Below, in pieces: positions 22,185-56,093 of a stretch of 64,000 nucleotides of DNA (within the stretch, counting starts at the first letter, position 1; every line of letters begins with the position of its first letter). Origin of the DNA: Eriocheir sinensis (lineage: Eukaryota > Arthropoda > Malacostraca > Decapoda > Varunidae); the NCBI RefSeq assembly GCF_024679095.1, contig NC_066562.1:9637310-9701309 (forward strand), written 5' to 3'. The notes beneath the pieces are model-generated. The model was not told where the DNA came from, did not search any database, and saw only the letters and a list, made by a program, of their open reading frames with translations. Position numbers and translations under genes: made by a program.

Positions 22185-22620
22185 TGACGGAGGTTAGGTA
22201 AGGTAAGGTAAGGTGTTAGGTAATGTAAGGTAAGGTTAGGCAAGGTTAGGTAATGTAAGGTAAGGTTAGGTAAGGTTAGATAATGTAAGGTAAGGTTAGG
22301 TATGGTTAGGTAATATAAGGTAAGGTTAGGCAAGGTTAGGTAAGGTAAGGTAAGGTGTTAGGTAATATAAGGTAAGGTTAGGCAAGGTTAGGTAATGTAA
22401 GGTAAGGTTAGGTAAGGTTAGGTAATATAAGGTAAGGTTAGGCAAGGTTAGATAATGCAAGGTAAGGTTAGGTGAGAATGTAAAGTTCGGCAAGATTTGG
22501 TAGTGTTAGGCAAGGTTAGGTAAGTTTAGGTAAAGTTTGATAAGATTAAGTATTGTTAGGTAAGATTAGGGTAGGTTTGGTGAGGTTAGATAGAGTAACT
22601 TAGGTTAGGAAAGATAGGCA
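22185..22620. repeat. TTAGG/TAAGG telomere-like array
   Basis: GGTTAGGTAAGGTAAGG-type sequence for about 420 bp in loose 50-bp higher-order units (GGTTAGGTAATGTAAGG). It degenerates toward 22600. Preceded by (CAT)n at 22037-22078. Confidence 0.8.
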
Positions 22621-22624
22621 AATG

Positions 22625-22769
22625 GCGGGGGTAGACTTTCTCGGTAGGTCCTGGATGGTCGACCCCAGCCCGTTGTGGCGCAGGCAAGTGTTTATAGTGG
22701 CGCCTTCTTGTTTGACTCACGCTGCCCGCCGGAGCTCATCATTGATCCTCTTTTCCATGTGGGTATTCT

Positions 22770-22809
<40 letters not shown>

Positions 22810-22815
22810 ATGGGG
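22625..22815 (-). mobile_element. SINE copy interrupted by (GT)n
   Basis: GGTAGACTTTCTCGGTAGG, GTTGTGGCGCAGGCAAGTGT and AGTGGCGCCTTCTTG mark the family; the copy ends in GT repeats at 22772-22808. Confidence 0.65.
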
Positions 22816-23164
22816 GGAGGCACTCAGCATTGGGCACACACACCCTGGCAACCTTACGTGTTACCCCTCACACGCTTACCCCCCCTCGCACAACCCCTCA
22901 CCCCCAACACTTTCCCTTTGGGGGGCATAGGCGTTCCCGGTGCAGGCGTTCGCAGTCCCATCACGGAGGCCAGAATGCAGAGTGATCTGTTTTTCCTTCC
23001 TGGACCGCTTCCCGCTGAGTACTTAATCGCTGGACATTTCCCAAGCCGGCCTTAGAACGTTTTGCCGCGTTACTCACCGTCTCCGCCGCGGCGATGACCG
23101 AACGCTGATTACCATAGCAGAAGTGGTATATACATTCATACATACATATATTTTACGTTGGGCC

Positions 23165-23345
23165 CATAGCACCGGCAGACTTTCCTGAGGGGTCTGGTGG
23201 TCAAGTGGTGTCGCGGGCAAGTGTTGTATAGTGGTGCCGTCTTGCCTGGCTCATGCTGCCTCCCAGAGTGTCCTCTTTAAAGAGTGTCGTCAGAGTCCAG
23301 GTTGACAGGCGGTCACCAGGACAGCATTTGGGTAGTCTTAGGCCA
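23165..23345 (-). mobile_element. SINE copy
   Basis: CCGGCAGACTTTCCTGAGG, GGCAAGTGTTGTATAGTGG, TTGACAGGCGGTCACCAGG and GGGTAGTCTTAGG match the family through to the region next to the tRNA-like head. Confidence 0.65.
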
Positions 23346-23574
23346 TGTGCTATCTTGGGTTGGGTTGGTTGGGCTGGGTTGAAAGGTTGTCTTGCGTCCT
23401 CTTGGTTCAGGATGTACAATGCGTATCCGCGTATGACTTACCCACCGATAGCTTTACGCAGTGACTCAATTACCCTCATCATGTCTCGTGATCTATATGA
23501 ATCACTGTAGGAAGGGAGTAAGGAAGCCTTGACAGACACGTTGCTTTAATTTATATCTTTTCCTTGGCGGCCCT

Positions 23575-23760
<186 letters not shown>

Positions 23761-23829
23761 AAGCTTCCTAAAACCTAACCTTTTATAACCTTTGCCATAT
23801 ATAGAAAAAAAGAGCGAAGCGTGAGTGTG

Positions 23830-24169
23830 TTCGTCCGTGCGTGTGTGTGTGTATGTGTGTGTGTGTGTGTATGTGTGTGTGTGTGTGTGTGCGAAGACTG
23901 TCAGAAATGGAGGCGGAGAGTGAGTGTAGCGATGCGCCCCCGGACGTACGCTTCCTATTATTTAGTTAGTAATTGAAGAAGGAAGGAAGGAAGAGAAGAA
24001 GGAAAGGAGGAATTACGAACGATTTGAAAGAGGAAAGTAAGGAGGAAAGAAGTACAGAAAGGAAGGAAGGAAGGAAGAAAGGAAAGAAGGAAGGAAGGAA
24101 GGAAGAAAGGAAAGAAGGAAGGAAGGAAGGAAGGAAGAAAAAGCTGTCCTATTTATTCTTTGTTAAATT

Positions 24170-24214
<45 letters not shown>

Positions 24215-24670
24215 GGTTGTGGTTTTTGTTGTTAAGATGAATATTTGTCCTGATTTGAAAGTGGAGGAGAAAGAAAGATAAGAAGGAAGGAGGAAAGAGA
24301 TAAAGAAAACAAAGAAGAGCAGAATGGGGAAGGAAGGAAGGAAGGAAAATTAGTGAAAAGGTAAGAAGGAAGGGAGAAAGAGAGAAAGAAAATAAGAGAG
24401 AAAAGGGGAAGGAAGGAAGGAAGGAAGATTAGCAAAAAGGTAAGAAGGAAGGAAGAAAGAGAGAAAGAAAAGAAGGGAGATAAGAGGAAGGAAGGAAGGA
24501 AGGAAGAGAAGTAAAAAAAAAAAGTAGAAATAGAAATAAGTAAACGACGAAGATGAGGAATGGAAATAATACGTAATAATAGAAAGAAAGGAAGAAAGGA
24601 AGGAAGGAAGGAAGAGAAGGAGAAGGAATGAAGGAAGATAAGTAAAAAAAAAAAAAAAACGAATATAATC

Positions 24671-24710
<40 letters not shown>

Positions 24711-24757
24711 AAAACTCGCAAGATAGATAGATAGACAGATAGATAGAGAGAGAGAGA

Positions 24758-24812
<55 letters not shown>

Positions 24813-24884
24813 GCAAGGGTACTATCTCCTTAATCTGGTGCGACAAATTACCAGCGTTATGATAAGACGGATCAGCTGTACGTT

Positions 24885-24977
<93 letters not shown>

Positions 24978-24990
24978 GATCTTCTGCATG
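23830..24990. repeat. Microsatellite cluster (GT, GGAA, TTG, CAA, GT, CT)
   Basis: GT-rich at 23835-23890, GAAGGAAGG tracts at 23970-24140 and 24280-24650, TTG at 24172-24215, CAA at 24671-24710, GT at 24758-24810, CT at 24886-24974. The GGAA part includes loose 120-bp repeats (GGTAAGAAGGAAGG). Confidence 0.9.
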
Positions 24991-25399
24991 CCGGAGTAGA
25001 GGAGGAGGAGGAGGAGGAGGAGGAGAGATGAGCGGTGGGGAAGAGGGGAGGAGGGGGGCGGGAGGGCAGCGTGTATCAGGGTGGTCATGCCGTGCCCGTT
25101 GCCCACCCTCACCCCCCCTTGCTGCCCCCTCCCCCTTCCCTGTCACCCCCGCCCCTCCTTCAACCGGAAACAATATGGACGTCAACTTATAATATTCTCT
25201 ACTACTTTAATCACCCCTTCAACACCCCCTTCCAGCACCCGCAGCTCGTTTTCCTCGTGGTGGTGAGCGGTGGTGGTGTAGGGGAGGCGTATGGTGGTGT
25301 ATGGTGGTGTTGTGGCGTGTGGTGTGGTGGTGGGGGCGGTAAAATGGTCCGGGGGTCGGGTTAGCGGGGTAGGGTTGGCTGGGATAGAAAACGTCGGGC

Positions 25400-25910
25400 A
25401 GGTGAACACGGTGCCCAGTCAGTCGGTTTGCCTTGCCAGAGGAACACACGCTCTCCCTCGCTCGCGCCCTCACTTGTCCCATCCCGCCCGCTCGTGCAGT
25501 TTCATGACCCCCTTCAGCGCGCCCTTCTCCCTGCCTCTCCGTAGACAAGTGCACCTCAACCTCTACCTGTCGCCTCACGCTGATCTCTGGGTAACGTGAC
25601 AGCACCTTGGACGCGGCCCCGAGAGGGTACGACAGGTGCCACGACATCCCACGAGGCGACTGAGAGAGCCTCCGCGGTTCAGAACGGCGCGCGACACGGG
25701 GACTCTGCCGCCGCCGTTGTTAAGCTCAGAGAAGCTACGATACAGCCGGCACGAGGCTCCACGAGGGGATTTTGACGGCTAGCATTGCTCTGGCCTGGCT
25801 GAGACGCTACGTTCCAGGCGGCTCGAAGCTCTCACGCGGATTCTGACGGCCAGCGTTATTGAGTCCCGTGGGGCAGCGTGGCCGAGCTCAGAGGGTGTCG
25901 CTGGGCTCAG
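25400..25910 (+). promoter_or_regulatory. Candidate KLF promoter A and 5' UTR
   Basis: A rare non-repetitive, GC-rich block of about 500 bp with many CG dinucleotides directly before the ATG at 25911. A CAGTCAGTC initiator-like match occurs at about 25414-25424. No TATA box is obvious. Confidence 0.4.
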
Positions 25911-46654
<20,744 letters not shown>

Positions 46655-47700
46655 AGAGAGGTAAGCTGAAGAAGGCGGTGACGAAAGGAGGGGAGACTAA
46701 GAAAGGAGTTACATGGAAAGATAGTTAGGAGATAAGGATATTAAGTAAGGTGAAGGAAGCGAAGAAGGAACGAAGGAAGATGAAGGAGTGAAGGAGAAGA
46801 GACGGACAGCTTATAAGGATGAAATCATAAGAAAGAGAAATAAGAAAGGAAGGAAGGAAGGAGACATAAGATAAGCCTTCCGGAACCGCAGGAGAGAGAG
46901 GCTGAAGAAGGCGACGAAGAAAGGAGAACGAAGAGGAAAGAACAGAAGATAGAAGGAGTTTAAGAAAGATGAGAAGCGAAGAGAGGAAGAAGGAAAGAAG
47001 GCTGATGACGAAGGCGATGAAGTGAAGACGGAAGGAGGAAATAAGAAGAAGAATATAAGAAGAGAAGGAAAATGAAAAGAGAAATCCCCAAGTTATAAAA
47101 GCAGAAAGAGGAAGAAAAGTAAAGAGGAATACACGAAGGAAGAGGAGAAGGAAAGGAGGAAGAGAAATGAATGAAGGAAAGTTAAGAAATGAAGAAACCA
47201 GTGAAGGAAAAGATGATTGGCTACGAGAATGAAGGAAGGAAGAAGGTGAAGGAAGGTGATTGGTGGATACGAAAGTGAAGGAAGAAGGAAATTGATGTTG
47301 ACGTGAGAGAAGAAAGTGAAAAGGAAGGTGATTGGTTGATAGGAAAGTGAAGGAAGGAAGTGATTGGTATTGACGTGAGAGAAGAAAGTGAAAAAGAAGG
47401 TGATTGGTGGAGAGGAAAGTGAAGGAAGGAAGTGATTGGTGTTGACATGAGAGAAGAAAGTGAAGAAAAAGAAGTGATTGGGTGATTGGTGAATATGAAG
47501 ATGAAGGAAAAGACGAGAAAGTGACTGAAAATGAAGGAAAAAATACAGGTGAATAAGAGAATGAAGGAAAAAATGAAAAAGTGACTGAAAATGAAGGAAA
47601 AAAGGGGAAAAAAATACAAGAAAAGTCAGACGTAGAAGGAAATGAAAAGGAAAGGAAAGGAAAATCAAGGAAAAAAACGAAATATTGTCACCTCCTTTAT
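46655..47700 (+). other. KLF 3' flank, probable 3' UTR or 3' intron, purine-rich
   Basis: GAAGG-rich sequence after the stop codon, with a tandem block at 47215-47510 in which GGTGATTGG and TTGACGTGAGAGAAGAAAGTG alternate. No clear polyadenylation signal was located, and the long minus-strand phenylalanine-rich frames are artefacts. Confidence 0.4.
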
Positions 47701-47854
47701 TTTCCTTTTTCTTTTTACTAATTTTAATCTTATTTATTTTAATCATTTCTTGTTTTTTTTTTATCTTTTCTTATTTAGGTAGTTTTTAGAAATGACAAAA
47801 ACAACAACAACAAAAACAACTTGGGCATGAAAACAGCTGATTGTGAAGATGAAA

Positions 47855-48680
<826 letters not shown>

Positions 48681-48819
48681 TAGGCCCGTCACCCTCCACC
48701 CAGGTCAAGGCCATCTTCTAGGCAAGGCCACAGCATGTATTTAGCACGTTAAGGCGTTCTCAGCTCCTAGCGTTAAGGCTTTCTGGCTGCTCCCGTCCCC
48801 TTTGTTTTAGCAGACACTC

Positions 48820-49940
48820 AGACATACAGCCCCCTCTCCCCCCCTTCCACCCCTTTGCCCCCCTTTGCCCCCCAAGCCACTTCCCAATTATCTACGTGGC
48901 TCACTTATGTCTACCATCCCCTTCATTCTTTAATCTCCCACCCCCTTCACTTTTTAATCTACCACCCCCTTCATTCTTTAATCTATCACCCCCTTCACTC
49001 TTTAATCCTCCCCTTCTCGACCCCCGCCCATTATATACTCCGCCCCTTTACTCCCCTTTCCCCTCACCCTTAGCCATGTCACAACCCTCACTCCCTCTTC
49101 CCTTAATCCCCACTTTCTCCACCCTTACCTCCCCCTTATATGCCCTTTTTTCACGCTTTTTACCCCTTTTATTCAGACCCTTAGTCACGTCACTACCTCT
49201 TCATTCACCCTTAGAAACCCTTATATTTAAACTCTTAGCCATGTTACTACTCTTTTACCCTTAGACCCCGCCCTCCACCCTTTCTTCACCCTTAGAATTC
49301 CATAATGAAGCCCCTCATCACCCTTTTCCGCTACCCTTAGAATTCCATAATGAAGCCCCCCATCACCCATTTCCGCTACCCTTAGAAATCCTTACACGTA
49401 TTCAGACCCTTAGCCCGTTATACACCCTTAGCTTCCCTTTTCACCCCTTTCCATTCCCCGCTTCCCTTAGCACTTCCCCCTTAGTCCTCCTTTCCCCTTA
49501 GCAAATACGGCGCTCCCCTTACCCCCTTCCCTTTACCATTAGTGTCCCCTCCACGTCCCCAACACCCCTGCCACCCCTTACTCACTTCCCCTTAAAAATG
49601 ATCCTCCCCCTTACCACCCCCGTATTCCTCGCCCCCATTACCTAAGGCGCCCCCCCACATGACTATCACCCATTAACACCCCCCTTTCCCTTCCCTCCCA
49701 TTACCTAAGGCGCCCCATTCCCCCTCTCCCCCTCCCCTAAACCCTATTAATTTAAAGGGTGCGATTCTGAAACCCCTTTGTAATGGAGTCTAATCCCTTA
49801 TCCCATTAATGTTAAGGGTTTCAATTCCCTTCCCTTTGCATTCCGAACCCTTTATCAGAGTTACCCCTTTACCCCCATTTATAGGGTCGCTGCCCCCCCT
49901 CCCCTGACACCCATACATAGACCCTCCCCCCTAGACCCTC
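48820..49940. repeat. CCCTT-rich strand-asymmetric region
   Basis: About 1.1 kb with very few G residues on the plus strand, built from loose CCCCTT, ACCCTTAG and CACCCCCTTCA motifs, with local duplications (CTTAGAATTCCATAATGAAG twice near 49290-49350). No gene seen. Confidence 0.75.
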
Positions 49941-49943
49941 CCC

Positions 49944-49992
<49 letters not shown>
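49940..49992. repeat. (GT)n(GA)n
   Basis: Short compound GT then GA repeat. Confidence 0.9.
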
Positions 49993-49993
<1 letters not shown>

Positions 49994-50139
49994 ATGAATG
50001 TGTGTGCGTGTGATGCAAAAGATCAACACAATACCTGCCAACTTTGTATTATCACTCAGCATAAGATTAGTGAGTCGAGCTGCCTGTCTGTCTGTCCCTG
50101 AGGTGGTCTAGACTCCATTGAAAAGTTCTATTAACAGAC

Positions 50140-50735
50140 TGAAGTATTATAAGTTGGGTACAAAAAAGTAATTCGTCAGGCAGTGTATTGAGGTTGCTCT
50201 GTGGGTTGCATAGGGTTAAGCATTGAAAGGTTATCTTAGGTAAAAAAAGAAGATTATAAGAAGTTAGTTGTGTCAAAATTGAAGTGAAATGTCATAAGTT
50301 AGATGCGAAGAAAGGTCGGGTTGTCTTAAGTAAAAAAGTATTAAAAGAAGTTAGTTGTGTCAAAATTGAAGTGAAATGTCATAAGTTAGATCCGAAGAAA
50401 GGTCGGGTTGTCTTAGGTAAAAAAATATTATAAGAAGTTAGTTATGTCAAAATTTAACTGAAATGTCTTAAGTTAGATACGAAGAAAGGTCGGGTTGTCT
50501 TAGGTAAAAAAAATATTATAAGAAGTTAGTTGTCGAAATTCAACTAAAATGTCATAAGTTAGGTTCAAAGAAAGGTCAAATAAATTAATAACAAGGGGAT
50601 GCTTTCACTGGGTTAAGCATTGAAGGGTTGTCTTAGGTAAAAAATATTATAAGAAGTTAGTTATGTCAAAATTGAATTGAAATGTCATAAAAAAAAAAGT
50701 TAGGTACAAAGAAAGGTCAAAGAAATTAATAACAA
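50140..50735. repeat. Tandem repeat, about 87-90 bp, six diverged copies
   Basis: TATAAGAAGTTAGTTGTGTC, AAATGTCATAAGTTAGATGC and GTTGTCTTAGGTAAAAAA recur every 87-90 bp, most regular at 50225-50590. Confidence 0.85.
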
Positions 50736-50769
50736 GGGGATGCTTTCACTGATGGATTGTAAGACTCTA

Positions 50770-50781
50770 AACATACACACA

Positions 50782-50832
<51 letters not shown>

Positions 50833-50948
50833 ATACATACGTGCAAGCACAAAATAAGCATTTCCTCCATTATATTTATTTTTTCCTTCCGTCCTTTCTT
50901 TCCTTCTTTCCTTTCCTTCTTCATCTAGTTATATCTTTTTCTTTCCCT

Positions 50949-51030
<82 letters not shown>
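50770..51030. repeat. Two (CA)n microsatellites
   Basis: CA at 50775-50830 and about 77 bp at 50951-51028. Confidence 0.93.
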
Positions 51031-51031
<1 letters not shown>

Positions 51032-51869
51032 AAGATAGCACACTGAAAAGATTATGGATTGTACTGAAATTATTTAACTGTGAATTTGTTGAGGTCTTCC
51101 CCTAAAAAAAAAATAATAAAAATAAGTCTTCTAAAGTATTTAATGTACTGTTGAATTATTTCTTAAGAAAGCATGCAAAAACTGAATGGCTGTGTGAGTG
51201 TTTAAAGTTAATTTGACATATTTGGGACATTTTTGGGGGACATTTAGTTGACTTACCTTACCAAACTCACCTTACAATACATTACCTTCCGTCCTTACTT
51301 AGACTTTCCTTAATACGCAAATACATACATTCATATATACACTACTATCTAGGCGTGATCCTATTCAAATGCCAGATTATAAGGCAGTATGTTATATCCC
51401 TTATCCAGCTAACTAAACTCATAATTTCTCTTGGCATTACTCTCGTATCATCAACATAAAACATTATCTTTTTTTTTTTTTTTTTTTTTTTTTTTTGTTC
51501 TCAGATCAAGGGATGTTTTGATTGTGTTTCCTCCAAATGATAAAACTCACTAATTCTTTTTGATATTGCTTCTTCTGTCCCTTTTTTTGGTAATAGTAAT
51601 ACAAACACAAAATTCTAAGTGTGGTCATGTTTGAGTATCGCTCCTGAAGATCTGATTTCGCTTCATATGATTGATAATACTTCTAAATTCTTGTCATTAC
51701 TTCTGTCTATTTTTTTTTAATATTTATACGAACACAAATCTAAGTGTGGTTCTGTTAGTTCGTCTCATTTACAAACCTCTCTAGGTAAATCTTGTTATTA
51801 CTTCTGCACTGTTTTTCAAGAGTATTAACACAAACAGAAGTACAACATCTTAAGTGTGTGACCTGTTTA

Positions 51870-52335
51870 AGATATTACTGTTGAAGACCTTATTTAGCTT
51901 CACTGAATTAACAAAACTCACTAATTCTTCTTGGTATAAACACAAACTTAACATAATCACAGACTTATCAGAAACAACTTAACATAATCACGAATCTAAT
52001 TAACAAACACACATATCGAACATCAACAAAACAACACCTGGTAGATATTACTGTCGAAGACCTTATTTAGCATCGTTGAATTGACAAAACACTAATTCTC
52101 GGTATAAACACAGACTTAACCTAATCACAGACATATCAGAAACAACTTCGCATAATCACAAACCTAATTAACAAACACATCTCGAACATCAACAAAACAA
52201 CACCTTGACAAAACACTAATTCTCGGTATAATAAACACAAATTTAACATAATCACAGACTCATCAGAAACAACTTAACATAACCATAATAATTAACAAAC
52301 AAAAATCTCGAACATCAACAAAACAACACCTGGCA
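51870..52335. repeat. Three-copy tandem repeat, 130-170 bp
   Basis: GAAGACCTTATTTAGC, CACTAATTCT, CGGTATAAACACA, CAGAAACAACTT and CATCAACAAAACAACACCT occur in the same order near 51881, 52058 and (truncated at its left) 52204. 51030-51870 is AT-rich and otherwise unremarkable. Confidence 0.85.
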
Positions 52336-52479
52336 GTAAGCTTGCTAAATGTTCCCTTGTCAGTCCCTTCACGCCTCCACCTTTTAGAGTCGACGCGATC
52401 CATCACTCACACACAGTCCCTCGTCTGATATGGTATCTAAGCCCACACAGCAACGTAGGTGATAGGTTCAGTAACACCA

Positions 52480-53270
52480 GCGAGGGAGGATGTCAGGGTT
52501 ACATGATAAAGGATTGAATGCCATAAAACACCCCTTATAGTATCATGTCAGTGAGAGCATCGGGTTAGATAGCGATGTTACGAAAGGATTAGGTCAGAAA
52601 TGGAAGCAATTCGTGTGTAATAAGATCAGATGCCATTTAATCCCCTTCATAGAATCTGGCAAAAGGCTAGATAGTGATAGTAAGGGTGTTGAGTACCCTA
52701 AATAAAAGAATCGGTTTCGGTAGTGACAAATTGTAGGATTGAGCGCCATAAAATTCCCATTATAGGCTCAGGGACAGGATTGGATTGCATAGTGATGTTG
52801 CAAGGGTGTTAAGTCCCCTTGTACATCAGGATCAGAAACGGCAGCGACTATTTCAATATGAGATCGAATACCTTATAGTCCCCTTATTAGGATCAACGGC
52901 AGCCTAGGTTTGGACAGTGATATTCAAAGTGCCATCTAAGAGGATTAAGTCCCCTTGAGTATTAGGATCAGAAACGGCAGCGACTTGTGAATAATAGGAT
53001 CCAATTCCATATGTGTTTCCTTATTGTGATTTTAAAAGTGCCATGGAAGAGTATTAAGTCCCCTTTGTGTAGTTGGATCAGTTTCGGCAGCGACTTGTAG
53101 GATCGGATGCCTTTTAAGTAAGTTCTAAGTGTTTGTGTGTTTAGGTTAATGGCGCCTCCTTACGCCTCTATACCCATGAAAGAGTATGGCAGCGACTTGT
53201 CTGTAATAGAATCGAATGCCTCTAAGTAGAATCTAAGTATGCTTTTCTATGTGTTTTTAGTTTAGTGGCG
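52480..53270. repeat. Diverged tandem repeat, about 110-130 bp
   Basis: GGATCAGAAACGGCAGCGAC, GTTAAGTCCCCTT and GATCGAATGCC motifs recur about six times between 52480 and 53230 with strong divergence. Confidence 0.65.
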
Positions 53271-53540
53271 CCCCCTTACGACTCTATACTCCACCATTCC
53301 TGCCATTCAGTGTGCCATAACGTGTGTAGTATTAAGGGTCCCGTTTGAAGTGCCATTAAGGGGGTCGTTTCCCAAGTGCCATTATGCCTTATATCTCTCC
53401 ACTAAGTGCCTTGAAATGTGCCAAGTTTGGTTGTTAGCTTTATCGAGTTGTTTTCGTTCTTTTGTTCTAGCGTTTTGTGGAGTATTGTGGAGTGCGGCGT
53501 TGGTATAGATGTTTGTTAATGTGCAATTCCACTTAGAAAG

Positions 53541-53882
53541 GTGTGCTCGCCATTTCGTACGTACTCGCCTTTCCAGTTAGTACGCACGTAAGGGGAGGGT
53601 GGCGAAAAGTTACTCTGGAGACCTGTGCGTAAAAATATAGAAAGCATGCAAAGATTTCTCCCGACAACTCCAGTTAGTACGCACATAAGGGGGAAAATAC
53701 TCTGCCAGACCTGTAAAGACTGCTCACGATACGTCCAATTAGTACGCACATATACCCTCCTTGAAAAACAAGTCCCTCAAAAACACAATTATTTTCGGGG
53801 CGCGAGTTGAGGCCCTTTATCATTGTCCGCGTACAAATTGGGTTACATGAACTGCATAGTGCGTACGAATTGGCGAGCACAC
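53541..53882. mobile_element. MITE with 24-bp terminal inverted repeats, 342 bp
   Basis: Left end GTGTGCTCGCCATTTCGTAC (53541 on) matches the reversed right end GTGTGCTCGCCAATTCGTAC (53859-53882), 22 of 24 bases. Inside are three spaced copies of (G/A)TTAGTACGCAC followed by TAAGGGG-type sequence and AGACCTGT. No obvious target duplication and no transposase. Confidence 0.75.
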
Positions 53883-53995
53883 AACACACCGTTAAGTACC
53901 TTCCGGAGCGCATAAAGGCGATAATCTGTCTTGTCATCATCAAAATATGGCTGTGTGAATTTTTTTTTTATCGTAACTTAAGAACATTCCCTTAT

Positions 53996-53999
<4 letters not shown>

Positions 54000-54032
<33 letters not shown>
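54000..54032. repeat. (GT)n
   Basis: GT run; flanked on the right by poly(T) stretches at 54176-54213. Confidence 0.9.
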
Positions 54033-54036
<4 letters not shown>

Positions 54037-54719
54037 ATAAGATAACAACGAAGGACAGCTTGTGATAATGAACTTCAATAACTGTTTCCTTCAAGAATTG
54101 GTTGTGAAGAAAAGATAAGAATATAACACAAGAAAAATAGAAAAATTACTCAGAATGTTCACGTTAGGAATTATGTTTTTTTTTTTTTTTTGTCCTGGTT
54201 TTTTTTTTTTTTACTGTAATTTATTTGTCATTTTTTTATCATTCCCGTTTTATATTTTGTGTTTTATCCAAGTCTTCCATGCCTGTGTTCATTCATATGT
54301 TTGTTATTTATCTTTTTGAAATGTTCTCATCTTCATTTTTTATACCGAAAGTTTTATACATATATACAAACTGTTTGCCTTCATTCATTCACGGTCGTAT
54401 TATTCATCTTTTTATTGTACTCATCTTCATTTGTTTCTATTTTTTTTGTTTGTTTTTTACCGGCAGTCTTTACGTACAAATTTAGTTTCATTCCTGTATT
54501 AATTCACATATCATCTTCATCACTCAGTTTTTATCATCATTCATCCACTATCTCCCCATCTTTACTTGTTTTGTACCGACAATCTTCCTTACGTACAAAA
54601 TCAATGTCTCGATTCTGTATTAATTCACCTATCATACATTATTACACCATTCCTCTCATCGTTCATTCATTATTTCTCATTACGGACGCCTGTGTATGTG
54701 TGTGTGTGTTCCTCTGTCA

Positions 54720-55440
54720 CGCTTGGCCGCTCCAGTGCAAGTGTAAGGCCGAGGAAAGTAGAGTCTGTTGTGTGAAGCCGTCCAGTGTGAGGAGAGGTTC
54801 TGTGAGCAGCTTAGTTTGTCCGCTGCTGCGAAATCCTCAGCTGTGATTGTAAGAGGCCGCAGACTGATCTTGTTAAATTTATCTATGTTTCTTTTTCTCT
54901 GTCTCTCTCTGTGGCTGCTTAAGTTAAGTGGCCACAGACTGAAGACTTGTTAAATTATTGCATTTGTTTATTTTTCCCTGTCTTTCTCCGTGGCTGCTAA
55001 GGTTAAGTGGGCACAGACGGAGTGTTCGCAAAAGATTATACTTCTGTTTCTTCGTCTGTGTTCCCATCTGTGGCCGCTGTGTCTGTACGGAACGATGTCT
55101 TGTAAATCTGCTACCCAATCTGTAGCTGCTGTGATGCGTTCTGTGTCTGTAAGGAGAAGACATTTGTTAATCTGAAGCAACCAATTTGTCAGTGTTTCCA
55201 TCTGTGTGTACGGAGAGAAAAATTTTGAACCTGTACCTAATCTGTCTTCTTATCAGTCTGCTATCCATCTGTCTGTGTCCCAATCTGTGGCTGCTGTGAT
55301 GCGTTCTGTGTCTGAAGGGAGAAGACGTTTGTTAATCAGGAACCACCAATTCGTATGTGTCTCCATCTGTGTGTACGGAGAGAAAAATTATGAACCTGTA
55401 CCTAATGTCTTATCAGTCTATGGCCGCTTGTAGGAAGAGG
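54720..55440. repeat. Diverged tandem repeats, best pair about 165 bp apart
   Basis: CTGCTGTGATGCGTTCTGTG at about 55126 and 55291, CATCTGTGTGTACGGAGAGA at about 55199 and 55364. Looser units (GTGGCTGCTTAAGTTAAGTGG, GTGGCTGCTAAGGTTAAGTGG) precede them at 54910 and 54991. Confidence 0.75.
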
Positions 55441-55679
55441 AAACTTGCGAATCTGTACCAGACTTTGCACGCCGGTTCAGAAAAAGAGAGAAACAAAATC
55501 CACAAGCTCCTAAATCGTCTTCGGTGTTGTAATACGTAGACTCGCGTGCGTGTGTTCGTGTGTTCCCTCCCGTAAACAACAACAACAAAAAGGATTGAGT
55601 CTAAACTGTTTACACCGAACCGGCCTGAGTTTACAGCACAGACACACACACACACAAGTGGACATTGGACACCCGCGGA

Positions 55680-56090
55680 CACTTACCCCGCCCCCCTCTC
55701 CCCGGTCCTACCCCAGTCCCCTTTTCCCTCTCTAACCCTCCCAGCCCCTCTCTAGACCCCCCTATAGCCTCCCAGCCTTCCTCTACCAGTCCCTCTTTTC
55801 CCTCTCTAGCCTCCCCCCCCCACTAGCCACCCAGCCCCTTTCTCCCTTCCTCTTCTACCCCCCTCTAGCCCCTCACCTCACCCCTAGTCACCCCAGCACC
55901 CCCCTCCCCCCCTTGCACCCCTATCCCCTCTCTAGCCACCTCTTCTCCCCGCTTTCCTCCCTTCCCCCCATCCCCCTCAGCACCCCCCAGTTATCTCTAC
56001 CCGTTCCCCCTACTCCCTTCTAGCCCCTTCCCCCCTTCCCCCCTACCCTCTCCAGCCCCCCACCCACCTCTAACCCCTGTACCCTCTCTT
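55680..56090. repeat. C-rich CCCCTCTCTAGCC tract
   Basis: About 400 bp of loose CCAGCCCCTCTCTAG and CCCCCTCC repeats, strongly strand-asymmetric. It precedes a CTCTCTTCAG that could act as a splice acceptor. Confidence 0.75.
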
Positions 56091-56093
56091 CAG

